From Seminavis robusta (taxonomy: Eukaryota > Bacillariophyta > Bacillariophyceae > Naviculales > Naviculaceae), in NCBI GenBank assembly GCA_903772945.1, contig CAICTM010000027.1:62001-126000 (forward strand): 64,000 bases of DNA, given 5' to 3'. Below, in pieces: positions 1-10,800 of this stretch. The position numbers and the translations under genes were made by a program. The notes beneath the pieces were generated by a model. It searched no databases, was not told the DNA's origin, and was given only the letters and a program-made list of their open reading frames with translations. Every line of letters starts with the position of its first letter. Position 1 is the first letter of the stretch.

Positions 1-249
1 CGGATGCTCCTGTATCCAGTAAGCAACGGAGTGAACGGGTTTTTGTTTCCCTTTTCTCGTCTGTTAAATATCTAACATAGACGATAGTTTGAGGTCTCTT
101 GTCTTGCGACGTTGACGAGTGGTTGGCCAGGAAGAAGTAACATGCTGAAGATGTCAGTTCTAGTTGAGCATTCTAGCAATTATCTAATTTGCCTAGTACT
201 TCATAGTTGCAAACAATTCTTTTTTACTATTTATTGAGATTCTTCATCA

Positions 250-1600
250 CTTGTATAGAAATCGGAACATGTTTCCGTGAATCATCATCTGCCTAATCCT
301 AGACGGAATCTCTCCATCTGAATGATTGAATCGAAGTCGGCAAGAGCCTTGTCGACTGCAGCATTTTCTTGTCCATCTTGTTGAGGGACCCGACAGGGGA
401 GTCATCCTCTTTGTCAGAGTCGTCTGACTGGCGTTTGGCAACATGGTTCATTCGCTTTTCTTCTGCGCCCGCCTTAGAGCGTTGAGACTTTCTTCATAAG
501 GACAGGAAGTTCCTTCTTTGTGTAACTGTGCATCGTCAGACTTGCGTTCCCAGGTCTTTCCTTGTTGTACGCTGCTGCTATCGTTGTCAGACAGGACTTG
601 GCTTTGAGTTTCTTCAGAGTCATGCAATCAGCAGTATTGTTAGTGCTGGATCGTGGTAATCACACACATTTTCTTCGCTCTTGGAAGAATGTCGTTGTTG
701 CGAATAGACTTGTCTTCTTTGTTTTGTTTTCTCGAAGAGCTTGCTTGGCATCACTCGCCTTTGTCAAAGTCTTCAGCGATTCCATGCGCTCACAGAACCA
801 ATGAGAGCTGTCATCTCGGCAGTGAAAGAATCGAAGTCGTGTTCGTCATCTTGCGCATCCAGGACGCGGAATGCCATGACAGATGATTGTCGATGAATTC
901 GTCCTGTCAACTGTTGATTGACACGAAAGGTGGCAAACGTGGAACTCATCGGTATTCATCCGAGTGAGGTTGTTGATGTAGGCGCGAGTGTCATCTCGCT
1001 AGGCTTACAGCATCTTGCGACGCATGAACGTTTCTGTTTTTGAGAGCCTTGTAAGGACAGGCTGCTTCATAACCGCGTTGATTCCAAAGGTGATGTCAGC
1101 ATCGCTTAGAGCGGATTCCGCTGCACCGTCCATGCGGCTTGGACACGAGCCTGGAGGCTCTTCGGTTTCTCCAAAGTCACATCGCGTGGAGGAATTCGTT
1201 CACAGCAATTTGTCGTAGGGCGTATGACCACGCACGATGGCCTGCCACCCAGCTTCGTAGGCACTTCTTCGCAGAGCTGGAAGTCATTCCTTGAGAAGCG
1301 ATGTTTGTCGTCGGGACTAGCAAGGTTGGTCCAACGAAAACCTCTCCATATCGTAGCCCACTTGATGTCTGACGTGGAGTGTTGGAACCATTGATGATGG
1401 CTACCTTGAGGTGTATTTGGCACTGTTTGCATCTGAGGAACGGTGCGAAGTTTTAGGTGTTGACGAGAATCGTCGATCTCGGCGTCTTCGTATTGTCGAC
1501 GAGAGGAAGAATGGGTTTGTCACAACTGTTTCTCGAAGTTGGTGAACGCATGCTTTCCTTGAGCAATCTTCATGGTGAGGAATAGGTTGAGGGTACTAAA
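250..1600 (-). pseudogene. Degenerate Ty1/copia-like retrotransposon gag remnant
   Basis: Read on the minus strand, a broken coding trace starts near 1572 with an ATG followed by K-I-A-Q-G-K-H-A-F. It continues through a 108-aa open segment at 1432-1106 and then, in shifting frames, through about 1000-780. Near 990 there is a stretch reading DDTRAYINNLTRM, which resembles the R-D-D-x-R-A-Y-I-N-x-F-T-R motif I associate with Gag of diatom copia elements. Several stops and frame changes interrupt it, so it cannot encode an intact protein. No integrase or reverse transcriptase is visible; those would lie beyond the left edge if present. The assignment rests on one short motif and on overall character, so it is tentative. 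Confidence 0.4.
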
Positions 1601-2245
1601 GCTATTGTGTTTTTTAACAAAATGCACTCGTAAAAGCTAGTGTAAAGATCTTTCGAGTGTTTGTGTTTGAGAGAATGAAAGTTATGAGAGGATTAAAAAG
1701 CTATGAAAACTAATCAACGAGAGAGATCACAATCAAGGATCGTAGATCTGGTCTCCGCGGGAGACTATAAAGTGTGATAGAGTAGGTTGCGGTAGTAACC
1801 TACGTATCTCCACGATCCTAAAACGGAACGCGTGGAAGATTCGTCTAGCATGGATCTAGTAGCGTGGAAGTACTCACGCTGGCTAAATATTAGCGATGTT
1901 TCATCATCAACTAGTATGACTAGAGGGCATTGAGAACCCTGTCTCAATAACTATATTCACGAGAGACTCAGTCATGAGTCGAACTCAAACCCTATCTAGG
2001 ATCGAGTCGCGAATAAGGCTAAGAGCCGTGTATTGCAACACCTCCCGTACTTCCTGGGCAACAGACGCTATGGGACCTTATCATGGTGAAGGAGAATGGG
2101 ATCAAAGCTCGCGTCGGAACACGTAGAAGGAGATAGACATAAGGTGAGGACGCTTTATCGTTGTGCTCTTTGGCGTTTGTTCCTATGAGATCTCACCGGT
2201 TAGTACCTTCTTTTTTGAATCTTCGAAGGCTTAATAGGTCACTTT
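1601..2245. other. Non-coding stretch, possible LTR/leader of the gag remnant
   Basis: No convincing gene is present. Read on the minus strand this lies immediately 5' of the gag remnant, so it is where a 5' LTR and leader would sit. A possible LTR edge is the TGCAACA at about 2035-2041. I could not find a second LTR copy or a primer-binding site, so the boundary is not established. Confidence 0.25.
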
Positions 2246-2833
2246 TTGAACCAAGTTTTTTCATTCTACACAGGTGCTGGTACATCGCCATCGTATGTAC
2301 ATCCAGTATACCCTCTACCTACCTCATCGATACTTCTCTCTTCCAATGAAGAAACTCCCAAATCAGGCCTCCCGATGGATCCTTTCTTTGCAGCAGACAC
2401 TAGCTCCATGGTGGTGTCCACATATGACCCCTTGCAGCGTTCACATCTGACAAAGGCACCACTACTAGTACGATCAACATCTATGATCACTCCCTTTGAT
2501 GTTGCCTCACCTTCACCTGCTCCGCCACCAGATGGAATCATGCGCCGGCCATTCACACATATACCCAAGCCTACACCGATGAAGGAACGTCTCTCAATTG
2601 ATCTCGAGGTCACCGCTCGAAACATTGATATCCAGGAACCATCCATTAAAGCAGCTACATCGGTAGCTACATATGACCCCTTTCCCGCAGACACCAAGCA
2701 CAATCTGCCGATCTTTCAGCCCTTTTACGTCCTCAGCCTTTTTAACCAAGCTCTTTTTAGCACAGGGGTGAGTTTTATTCTCTGGATTTTGACTTTGCCA
2801 ATCCACCAATTGCGCACCAGACGAACCTGCTGA
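2246..2833 (+). CDS. Hypothetical Pro/Ser-rich ORF, doubtful
   Basis: An open frame of 195 codons that I do not recognise. It is rich in Pro, Ser and Thr and contains two similar short segments, STYDPLQ near residue 57 and ATYDPFP near residue 146, which hints at an internal repeat. A hydrophobic stretch near the C-terminus (about residues 157-188) could be membrane-spanning. Against coding status: the opposite strand is also open for 145 codons over the same interval, the surrounding DNA is repetitive, and no homologous domain is visible. It may be a fragment of a mobile element or a chance ORF. Confidence 0.2.
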   Translation: MNQVFSFYTGAGTSPSYVHPVYPLPTSSILLSSNEETPKSGLPMDPFFAADTSSMVVSTYDPLQRSHLTKAPLLVRSTSMITPFDVASPSPAPPPDGIMRRPFTHIPKPTPMKERLSIDLEVTARNIDIQEPSIKAATSVATYDPFPADTKHNLPIFQPFYVLSLFNQALFSTGVSFILWILTLPIHQLRTRRTC

Positions 2834-3116
2834 TCCACAAGGCATCCTTTAGACATCACAAGATGTGTTCCCAACCTGTTCTGAACTCTAAGAGTGTGAC
2901 TCGTGGGAAGTATACAACAATTAACAACCATTGGGGGAGGTTCCGGACAAGCACTGGTGGGTGTGACGACCATTTACCTCCAGGCTCAATGACATCGATA
3001 TCGATATCGTTCTTAGAAGATTAGACAACCATTTGTTTTGTCTTTGCCATTTCTGTCAGGGCAAGTCGACAAGAGTGTGTTGGAAGTTCACATGTGATTC
3101 CATTCCCTTATTCTGT

Positions 3117-3146
3117 ATATTATTATTAATATTATTATTATTATTA
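3117..3146 (+). repeat. (TTA)n microsatellite
   Basis: An imperfect run of TTA/ATT triplets directly abuts the 5' end of the LTR-like element that follows. Confidence 0.7.
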
Positions 3147-3464
3147 TGTGGGGGTCATCAGCAGCAGAACTACTCACTCTCTTCAATAAACTCAACTAGA
3201 TAGCTGTTTGTCTTAGCCGTACGTAGTCTTTGTGTTATTCGCCCAACACACACGTCTTCTGTTGGATCTGTTGAGCTCTGTGGAGAGTTCTGGTGCCATT
3301 GGAGGTATGTGGGGGTCATCAGCAGCAGAACTACTCACTCTCTTCAATAAACTCAACTAGATAGCTGTTTGTCTTAGCCGTGCGTAGTCTTTGTGTTGTT
3401 CGCCCAACACACACGTCTTCTGTTGGATCTGTTGAGCTCTGTGGAGAGTTCTGGTGCCATTGGA
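3147..3464 (+). repeat. Tandem duplication, 161-bp period, two copies
   Basis: Copy 1 starts at 3147 and copy 2 at 3308. They are nearly identical over about 157 bp, including the segments CAGCAGCAGAACTACTCAC and GTTGGATCTGTTGAGCTCTG. The low divergence implies a recent duplication. Confidence 0.9.
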
Positions 3465-3480
3465 AGGGAAAGACCCCACA
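3147..3480. mobile_element. Solo-LTR-like element with internal duplication
   Basis: The interval begins TGTGGGGGTC and ends GACCCCACA, so its termini are imperfect inverted repeats of the TG...CA type found at retroviral and LTR-retrotransposon LTR ends. It holds an AATAAA signal in each half. Most of it is made of two near-identical 161-bp units starting at 3147 and 3308; they differ at only a few positions (for example TAGCCGTACG versus TAGCCGTGCG). No coding sequence is associated with it, and the flanking five bases (TATTA and AGTAT) do not form a clear target-site duplication. It could be a solo LTR that duplicated part of itself, or a small terminal-inverted-repeat element. Confidence 0.5.
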
Positions 3481-3492
3481 AGTATATCGTTC

Positions 3493-3542
3493 GGATAGCA
3501 GGATAGAAGTATGATATATATCATACTTCTATCCTGCTATCC
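3493..3542. repeat. Perfect 50-bp palindrome
   Basis: Left arm 3493-3516 is the exact reverse complement of right arm 3519-3542. The two central bases are TA, so the whole 50 bp reads the same on both strands. It lies 12 bp beyond the LTR-like element. It could form a cruciform or hairpin, or be a minimal foldback element. Confidence 0.9.
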
Positions 3543-3724
3543 ACCTCCACAGCCAGGTGGGCCACTAGCTAGCAGCATGTGGGACGCCAGAACGACAGAG
3601 TGGAATCTACAGCTTTTAAAAGCACAAACCTCACAACTATAGAACTCATATCTGTTTGCTGCTCTAGCTAGCTACGGTAGCTAGCTATCTAGGCAATTCC
3701 CACCGCGAGGTTTATCAAAAGGGG

Positions 3725-3799
3725 GGGTTTAGTTTAGGTAGATTATCGACGGAAGCCAGTGAGGGCCAGGCTTAAGCAAAGAAGAGGCAGAATTCAGGA
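3725..3799 (+). repeat. Dispersed repeat, copy A
   Basis: About 75 bp is clearly related to 62890-62969, in the same orientation and nearly 59 kb away. Shared blocks include GGTTTAG, GGAAGCC, GGGCCAGGCTTA, GCAAAGAAGA and GGAATTC/AGAATTC. No coding potential is seen. Downstream, TTTTTGGGAACGAT at about 3850 also recurs at about 17081. Confidence 0.7.
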
Positions 3800-4436
3800 C
3801 TGGGTTCTGTGGGATCGGGGTGATAAATTGAGGGGCCAAAGGGTTTAGCTTTTTGGGAACGATGGAGACATAAATGGGTAGCTTTTACAAGGGCAATAGA
3901 GATGTGGGTCTGTATGCAGAACATCATCTGAGAGTAGGAGAACTGAGTTTTGTCAGCAGCAACAGCTGCAAGGTGTGCGTCCTAAAAGAACTTGGCTTGG
4001 GGTGCAATGCTGGTTGCTCCGGCACGCCATAGCCTCGTTGAGCCAGCCCATTGTCATTGTTTGGAGGTCTGTGTAAAATTGTTAGTCTAGCTAGGTTCCA
4101 CAAATTTGGTCTCCCAGACCACGCTCCTTTTGGTTTCCCCCTCAGTTGCACTCTGAAATCGATTGGCTCGCGTTTACTGTGTAAATTAGTGTACCCGCAC
4201 TTCAGTTGCAGAATCAACGGTCATGTGTATCGTTAAGTAACAAGTTTCCTTTCGAAATTTTTAGATTGATTCGTGGAATAAAAGTGTGTTATTATTGAAG
4301 GCGCAGCACTGACTTCTCTCCCTCATTGTATTCCTATGGTAAACAGGAGGTAAATCCAACCTTGCCTGACAAGAGTGGAGTTGGATCGATCGAACGACTG
4401 GTACGGGGTAAGCCTATTATCAAGAGTGTTATTGAA
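3800..4436. other. Non-coding stretch
   Basis: Nothing recognisable beyond the short TTTTTGGGAACGAT block shared with about 17081. Small open frames here lack any domain or family resemblance. Confidence 0.4.
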
Positions 4437-4660
4437 GGTGTAGATTCGAAAGCCATCCATCATTCAATTTCTATGGACCGCGGGAAGGCAGTCAGATCTC
4501 GGCCGTCAACAGGTGAGTTGTTCTTTAATTATTCGAATCGTATTATCTCTGTTATCCAAGCCTCACTCAAGCCGGTTGACTCTGGTACAGAAGCGAAAGC
4601 CATCCCTCATTGAATCCTATGGACCATGGGATGGCAGTCAGTTCTCGGCCCATGACGGCC
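4437..4660 (+). repeat. Degenerate tandem duplication, ~147-bp period
   Basis: The block at 4437-4513 recurs at about 4584-4660 with scattered differences. Both contain CGAAAGCCATCC, TCTATGGACC or CCTATGGACC, GGCAGTCAG and CTCGGCC. A short ORF covers the first copy, but there is no protein family match and the repeat explains the conservation. Confidence 0.7.
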
Positions 4661-4974
4661 AAGTTGGTGCAATTTGAGAACAAGAGTAAGTCACCGGTAT
4701 TCTTCAGTTGAGCACAGAACACAAAACTCATATCTATTTGTTGTTTTCTCTGCTGCACTGCTGACGGCCGATGAACTACCATTGTTGAGTCCTTTTCGAA
4801 CCAACAAAAAGGACTCAAGAAAGGCAACAGCCACCGGAAGAGGCAACAACACACAAGAGAGTGGATCCTCCTACCGGATTCATCCCTTCTTGTTATTTCC
4901 TACTGTTTTGGTGGTGATTCCTGTGTCGGTACCCATTTTCCTGTATGCGCAAGTCAAGTACTGTTGCCACTAGC
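4661..4974. other. Non-coding stretch
   Basis: No gene or repeat recognised between the 147-bp duplication and the next repeat array. Confidence 0.4.
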
Positions 4975-5945
4975 TATACGGCTATACGGCAGCTGGCTAC
5001 AATGGCTGGATTGACAATATTCGGTTGTGTGTGTATTCGTCATAAAGATCCAATGCGAGGTAACCGAGTGCAGCGAGCAAAGTCGAACCTGAGTGTGTTC
5101 GGTACGTTGCCGCTGTCACCGATCGATGAACTCTACGATAGCTGGCTACGATGGCTGGATTGACAATTTTCGGTTGTGTATGTATTCGTCATAAGGATCC
5201 AATGCAAGGTACCGGTAACGGAGTGTAGCCAGTAAAACGGAACCTGAGTGTGTTCGGTACTGTTGCTACTGTCACCGATTGATGTAACTCTATGGTAACT
5301 GGCTACAATGGCTGGATTGACAATATTCTGTGGTGCATGTATTCGTCATAAGGATCCAATGTGAGGGACCGGTAACCGTAGCGAGCAAAGCCGAACTTTC
5401 GGTACTGTTGCCACTGTCGTCGATGTAGCTATACCGCAGCCGGCAACAATGGGTGGATTCATAATGTTCGGTTGTGCATGTAGTCTATTCGTCATAAGGA
5501 TCCAATGCAAGACACCGGCAACCGAGTGTAGCCTGCAAAACAGAACCTGAGTGTGTTCGGTACTGTTGACACTGTCGCCGATGTAACTGTACGGTAGCGG
5601 ACTACAATGGCTGGATTAACAATAGTCGGTTTTGTGCATGTATTCGTCATAGGGATCCAATGCGAGGTAACCGAGTGCAGCGACCTGAGTGTGAGTGTGT
5701 TCGGTACTGTTGCCACTGTCACTGATTGATGAACTCTACTGTAACTGGCTACGATGGCTGGATTGACAATGTTCGGTTGTGCATGTATTCGTCATAAGGA
5801 TCCAATGCAAGGTACCGGTAACGGAGTGTAGCCAGTAAAGCGGAACCTGAGTGTGTTCGGTACTGTTGCCACTGTCACGGATCGATGTAACTCTCTGCCT
5901 ACGGTACCGTAGCTGGCTATACAATGGCTGGATTGCATCTATTCG
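4975..5945 (+). repeat. Tandem repeat array, about 7 units of 140-170 bp
   Basis: The anchor ATGGCTGGATTGACAAT, or a close variant, occurs at about 5003, 5151, 5308, 5448, 5606, 5753 and 5922, giving spacings of roughly 140-170 bp. Most units also carry TATTCGTCATAAGGATCCAA and GAGTGTGTTCGGTACTGTTG. Divergence is moderate and unit length varies, as in an old satellite. The array stops about 400 bp before the eL43 start codon. No protein reads through it. Confidence 0.85.
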
Positions 5946-6379
5946 TCATAGTGAGCAAACTGAGGAAACAGGAGACCAACGCTGAAAAAAAGCCGAATGT
6001 CATCAAACTCACACGGTTCCGGTACTGGTACCGTCACTCACATACGTTGTCACGATTATTATCAAAAGATGTTAACGTCAAAATAAGGTTAAGGTTAGAG
6101 ATAACTTTACCTTTTACCTCTGTTTACTCGAAAAGCAAGTCAAGCCGCACACCATCGAACATCGATCGTTCTGTTCGACTGTCTGCTCAGCAAAGCACTT
6201 CTTTCTGTTCGAGGTGGGTGCGGTTTGGATGACCATGGCGGTCCTGTCGGTCGGTGTTGCCTTGTCTGTCAAATAAGTAATTGCTCACACGTCTTGCTCT
6301 CTCGCTTTGCTTCTCTACTGTTCAGATCTGTCTTTCCCAGTCTCCCTTTTTCTTTCTTTTCAAGACACAACAATTCAAA
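5946..6379 (+). promoter_or_regulatory. eL43 upstream/5' UTR region
   Basis: The stretch before the eL43 ATG is strongly pyrimidine-rich (about 6285-6363), as in many ribosomal protein gene leaders. A possible 5'-UTR intron runs from GTAATT near 6278 to a TTCAG near 6325, but this needs transcript evidence. The start codon context is CAAAATGG. Confidence 0.35.
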
Positions 6380-6664
6380 ATGGGCAAGCGCACCAAGAAG
6401 GTCGGCATCACTGGAAAGTACGGAACTCGCTACGGTTCGACTCTGCGTAAACTGCTGCGTAAGATTGAAGTCAGTCAGCACTCTACCTACCGATGTGTCT
6501 TTTGCGGTAAAGACAGCGTCAAGCGCAAGTGTGCGGGAATCTGGGACTGCCGAAGCTGTGGAAAGGTGATTGCCGGAGGATGTTACACCCTCAGTACTGC
6601 CAGTGCCGTTACGGTTCGGTCTACCATTGGACGTCTTCGTCGTCTTCAAGTGGAAGCTAGCTAG
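6380..6664 (+). CDS. RPL37A: 60S ribosomal protein L37a (eL43)
   Basis: Single-exon gene of 94 aa, close to the usual 92 aa for eL43, a structural protein of the cytosolic large ribosomal subunit. The start [20 protein letters not shown] matches the family, including the very basic N-terminal tail. A C4 zinc ribbon is complete: C39 and C42 (CVFC), C57 and C60 (CRSC), followed by the conserved [10 protein letters not shown]. The C-terminus shows the helix RLRRLQ. The upstream in-frame ATG at 6281 is rejected because it would add 33 residues absent from the family and the region is a pyrimidine-rich leader. There is no frameshift or missing residue. Function is certain by family. Confidence 0.98.
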   Translation: MGKRTKKVGITGKYGTRYGSTLRKLLRKIEVSQHSTYRCVFCGKDSVKRKCAGIWDCRSCGKVIAGGCYTLSTASAVTVRSTIGRLRRLQVEAS

Positions 6665-7891
6665 ACATTTTATTAAGTTAGTTGGTTAGATTTGCTGGTA
6701 GGAAAAACTGATTGTGAAAATTGTAGAAAATGGTATCCAGGGCGGCTGGCGAATAGATGTAGCTTTTATATGGCTGGTTGAGCGCTGTTGCGTTATATAG
6801 CCCTCACATCAGGTGCTTTCACAGAAGCAGACGGCCCAGTGGTCAAATGTTTTGCGTGCAGGGATGTACATGTGTGATCAGCAGTGCATCTTCTCCAGAT
6901 TGTTCCTGCCGCAGCCATTGATAGCGGTGCGTAGGTCTGGATAGTATTGAACTACCATCTGCTGTGAAAGTTGCTGATCATCGTCTACAAAGAGAGCACA
7001 CTGTTCTGATTTGAGGAATTTGATTGATTCATTCCTTGTGGGCTGAAGCAGCCATCGCTTCTTAGTAAACAGACGTCCTGGTCTTTGGCAATTCACCACG
7101 AAACCAAGGGACTTTGTATAGCTAGGAAACAGACATCAGGCGCTTTTAGAGATTGTGCTTCTGATAGTGACCCCAGCCATGTTCCTAAAAAGAGGAGGAC
7201 TGAAGCTCGCTGAGGGGTATGCATAGGGGGGGAAGAGGAAACCGCCACCACGCCACCACGTTGTGTGATAGCTGGAGGAGAAGGTGAGCTGCGTTGTTTT
7301 CGTCACGAGAAGGCATAGGTACAGGTCGAAATAGCTAGAGCTAGCCAGAGAGACCGGTGGCGGTACCATGCCGTACCCGACGGCATTGGGAGCACGCAAC
7401 ATGAATGTTTTGTTGGCTGAGTTAGCGGTCCGAACGTTACGTTATAGTCCAGCAATCTTTCGGTTTATGTACTTATTTTTATACTAAAACCAGACCGATT
7501 TTGTTACATTCCGAAAGTTTGGCTACCGTACTGTCCGTAGTAACTGGAAAGGAATCGAATCGAATCAGAATCATTGAATGATTAATTGTGTTGGACGCGC
7601 ACTTGCCATTCACCTGTGTTCCCCTGTGCGAAACCTTGGAGACCGTGGAAAGACTCAACTGGCCTTCCACGCCACTGGGCCTTCATTTCAAAGCACAACT
7701 TTGTTCCAAAGCGGCGTCGTATCAAGTCTCTCCTGCATTCCTTGGTGGACCAAATGCTGTTGCAACACATAAAAATCTGGACTATGCAGTGCTATTTCTT
7801 ACATGTGGCTGTCATAATATAGATTCGATTCAATTGCTACAGCTATTGCTACCAATCAGCAATCTAGGGACTACAGCTGGCTCGTGGTGCT
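6665..7891. other. Intergenic, no gene seen
   Basis: Between eL43 and the 3' end of the cyclase gene there are only short overlapping ORFs without family resemblance. It must hold the eL43 3' UTR and the convergent 3' UTR of the cyclase-phosphodiesterase gene. Confidence 0.5.
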
Positions 7892-10800
7892 TCAACACTC
7901 CACACTTGTTCCAATATTCGGACCAGAGCTGGCTCCATCAAATTTTGCCAAATACCCCTTGACAATCTCTGGCCCTTTGATGACCCATTCGTGTCTATTT
8001 GCTTCGGCGTATGAAAGGTACTCGTGGCTAGAGACACCAAAAACACCGCAAGTCTCTAACTTCTTGGCGAGAGGAATGATGTAGAAGTCAAAGAAGCCGA
8101 TCTCACCTTCGTACCAGTTGTCGGAAGGATCTTTTTCGAGACGCCCGTCTAGGTAGGCTTGATACATCTCATGGAATAGTTTCTGAGATGGCAAGGCGAA
8201 TTGGAAAGGAGTTAGAAAGTCAGCTCTTGAGGAATCAAGCGACTGTCGGGGTGAATTCTTCGGGTGCTTGACAAAGGACTTACTTCGTTCCACTTCTGAA
8301 AGACATGCCAGTGTTGCATGGTGTGAGCCACTGTTGTGACGACGAAGGAAAAAGGAGTCACGTCCGGGGGGTGAGCAAAACTGCTGTGTGGAAGACGTAG
8401 AGACCTTTTTTCAACTGGGCGGAAAACGGTTGACTTACCGTCGCTGGCCTGAATAATGTGTTCCAAGACGATAGTTGCTTTTCTGTTGACAACAGTGTGG
8501 TTGTCTTCACCAGAATCATCACTCTCGTCAAGCAACGAGACAGCATCCTTGTTGAATGCCTTGGACCATCGTTCCTTGCGCAGGGCCCCAAGCTCCCGAT
8601 CCATAATATCAGTTGCAAGCACAAGGTTGATGATGGTGCTGCAGGAAGAGATGGTTCAAGCAGAATCGACGAAGGTAAGTCAACCTAAAGACACACCGGG
8701 CACTGTACGAATGCGCATAATCATACCTTCGGAATCGATTGAATTCATCCTTGTTTGTATAGATACAATTTCTCAAGTCGACGAATTCTGGCAGATCTAG
8801 CAACCCAAGGGCCAGGTCCACCGAGTTCTAGCGATACCAGTGAGGCGCAAGAAGGGCGGCGGTTCGATTGAGATACCTGGAGTCGTACCAGATGCTACAC
8901 GATCGTCGCCTAATTGTAACGTACCTGTTCCGCAACGCTCTTGTCCTTGTACTTGAGTGCCATTGGATCCTTTTCTTCGACGAGGACAGAATTGGTAACG
9001 CCCGGATGTCCTGCGTCATGGATCAGGGCCGATAGGACCACGGCGAATTGCGTCAAAGGGTCTGGGAGATGCAGAGGAGAGCAATCTGTGAGCGGCGTGT
9101 TGCCATTGTGATGCAGTAGTGTGGGAGTCGCGACATGTTATAGTCTACTTGACTTACCTGAGGTGATGCCGAACGTGTGACTGCGGGTTTGTTTTTAGCT
9201 TGCTGTTAGTACACGGAGCTAATAGCTAGGATGGCAGATCGTTTCAAACACTGTGCTTGACTTACTCATGCAGCTGGACTGCGGTCTTGGCTTGCTTCCC
9301 AGTCTCGGATAGTAGATCGTTCGGTCTGGAGTAATAAATGCGGCGAGAAAGCAACCGGAGTGTGAGTATTGGTGCATGTGAGAACAGAAAGGATGCTGCC
9401 ATGGTACGGAAAAAGCTTACCTCACGATTCTACTGAGCAGCTTCTGGACACTCATAGTGACATGGGCGGCATGTTCTGAAGAGCAAAGGTGTGTGTGAGC
9501 AAGCCCGGATGGATTTCAAAAAATGCAGTTTTGCAGTCACTACACTCTCACTTACCGAAGCAATGGAAAGAATTGTCGTGATAGGTGGCAGCAACCTTTT
9601 CAACGAAGGCAGACAGTTGAAGCACCACCTCTGGAGGCAAGGTGATGGATGCTGGATTCACTTGGTTGCGGTGCGCTTTAGCATCGAATTGAGCCAGTGC
9701 CAGTATTTCTTTCACTTCATCAAGCATTGGACCGCCATGTTCGGCAAGTTTCGCATCGACTGGTCCAGCTGAGTTGTCCCTGTTTCTTTCCGAGGCTCTT
9801 CTTGCCACTACCGACAGAAGAATGCTCGATAGAAGTTGGACGTTCCATTCCACAAGACGATTGATTTTGGCTGAGTATTCCTTTTTGCTTCTTGCGCTTC
9901 TATGGTGAGATGACGGACCGGGGAATGTCAATCCGTTGGCGGAACCCCCTAGATCAGACAGAACCTCATCACCAGCAATGGAACTGGTCCCGGCACTTGT
10001 TCCTTCTTCGCGAGTACGCAGCCAATAAGTTTTCATGATTCCCTTGCCTTTAATCTCGGGAGTATCCTCTCGCAAGTTGAGCCACTCAGCAAAGCCAGCT
10101 TCCTTGAGTTTATCTGCACAAGTGCCAGAAACGTGGATCATTCCAGCCTTTCCGCTGCTTTCCATTCTGCTGCATACATTCATTGTGTCTCCAAACAGCT
10201 GGGAGGTGCAGGGGATACCAATCTGTGAGCGACGCGCTGTCATCATGATTGGTGTAGAGACTTTGCAAATACTTTGCAATTCCTTCTCGCTTACCTGAAA
10301 CCTGGACTTCTCACCACTGCAGAAATGAAATGTTGGGAAGTCAACGAGTTGAGAACGGACGAAACCAAAGGTGGAACGTTTCAAAATAGGCATTTTGACT
10401 CACCGCAACACGCCCGCTGTCACGGGCCCACTGACGAATCAATACGAAGAAGGATGACACATGAGAACCACAATCCCTAATCAAACCTTCTACACAGACA
10501 TGAAGCACTCACCTGTGCACTCCAACGCGAATGTCCAAGTCAGCTGTGGACGGACCAAGCGTCTTCTCGAGATCCTTGAGCAATATTTTCATCTGACGAA
10601 CAATCGAACGTGCAAAAACAGCCCCCACAACCGCATGGTCCTCCCTTGGAGTGGGTAGCCCGACCACCGCGACGTAGCAATCACCTGGACAATCACAACA
10701 TGAAGTGAGTGACCGTTTGAAATCTCCCGTGGGAGTCCAGTCCAGTCATTGGGTCGAGTCCTACCTATTGTTTCAACCTGGAGATCGGCAAGTTAAAGAA

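Noticed and set aside
4975-5945. CRISPR-like array
   Set aside because: Units are about 150 bp, diverged throughout and without a constant-repeat/unique-spacer alternation; the window is eukaryotic.
6281-6379. 33-residue N-terminal extension of eL43
   Set aside because: Absent from the family and encoded by a pyrimidine-rich leader; the ATG at 6380 gives the canonical start.
10402-10416. Alternative exon start at 10416 in the cyclase gene
   Set aside because: Joining there leads to an immediate stop in the next exon; the acceptor at 10432-10431 instead restores HSGPVTAGVLRGEKSRFQ.
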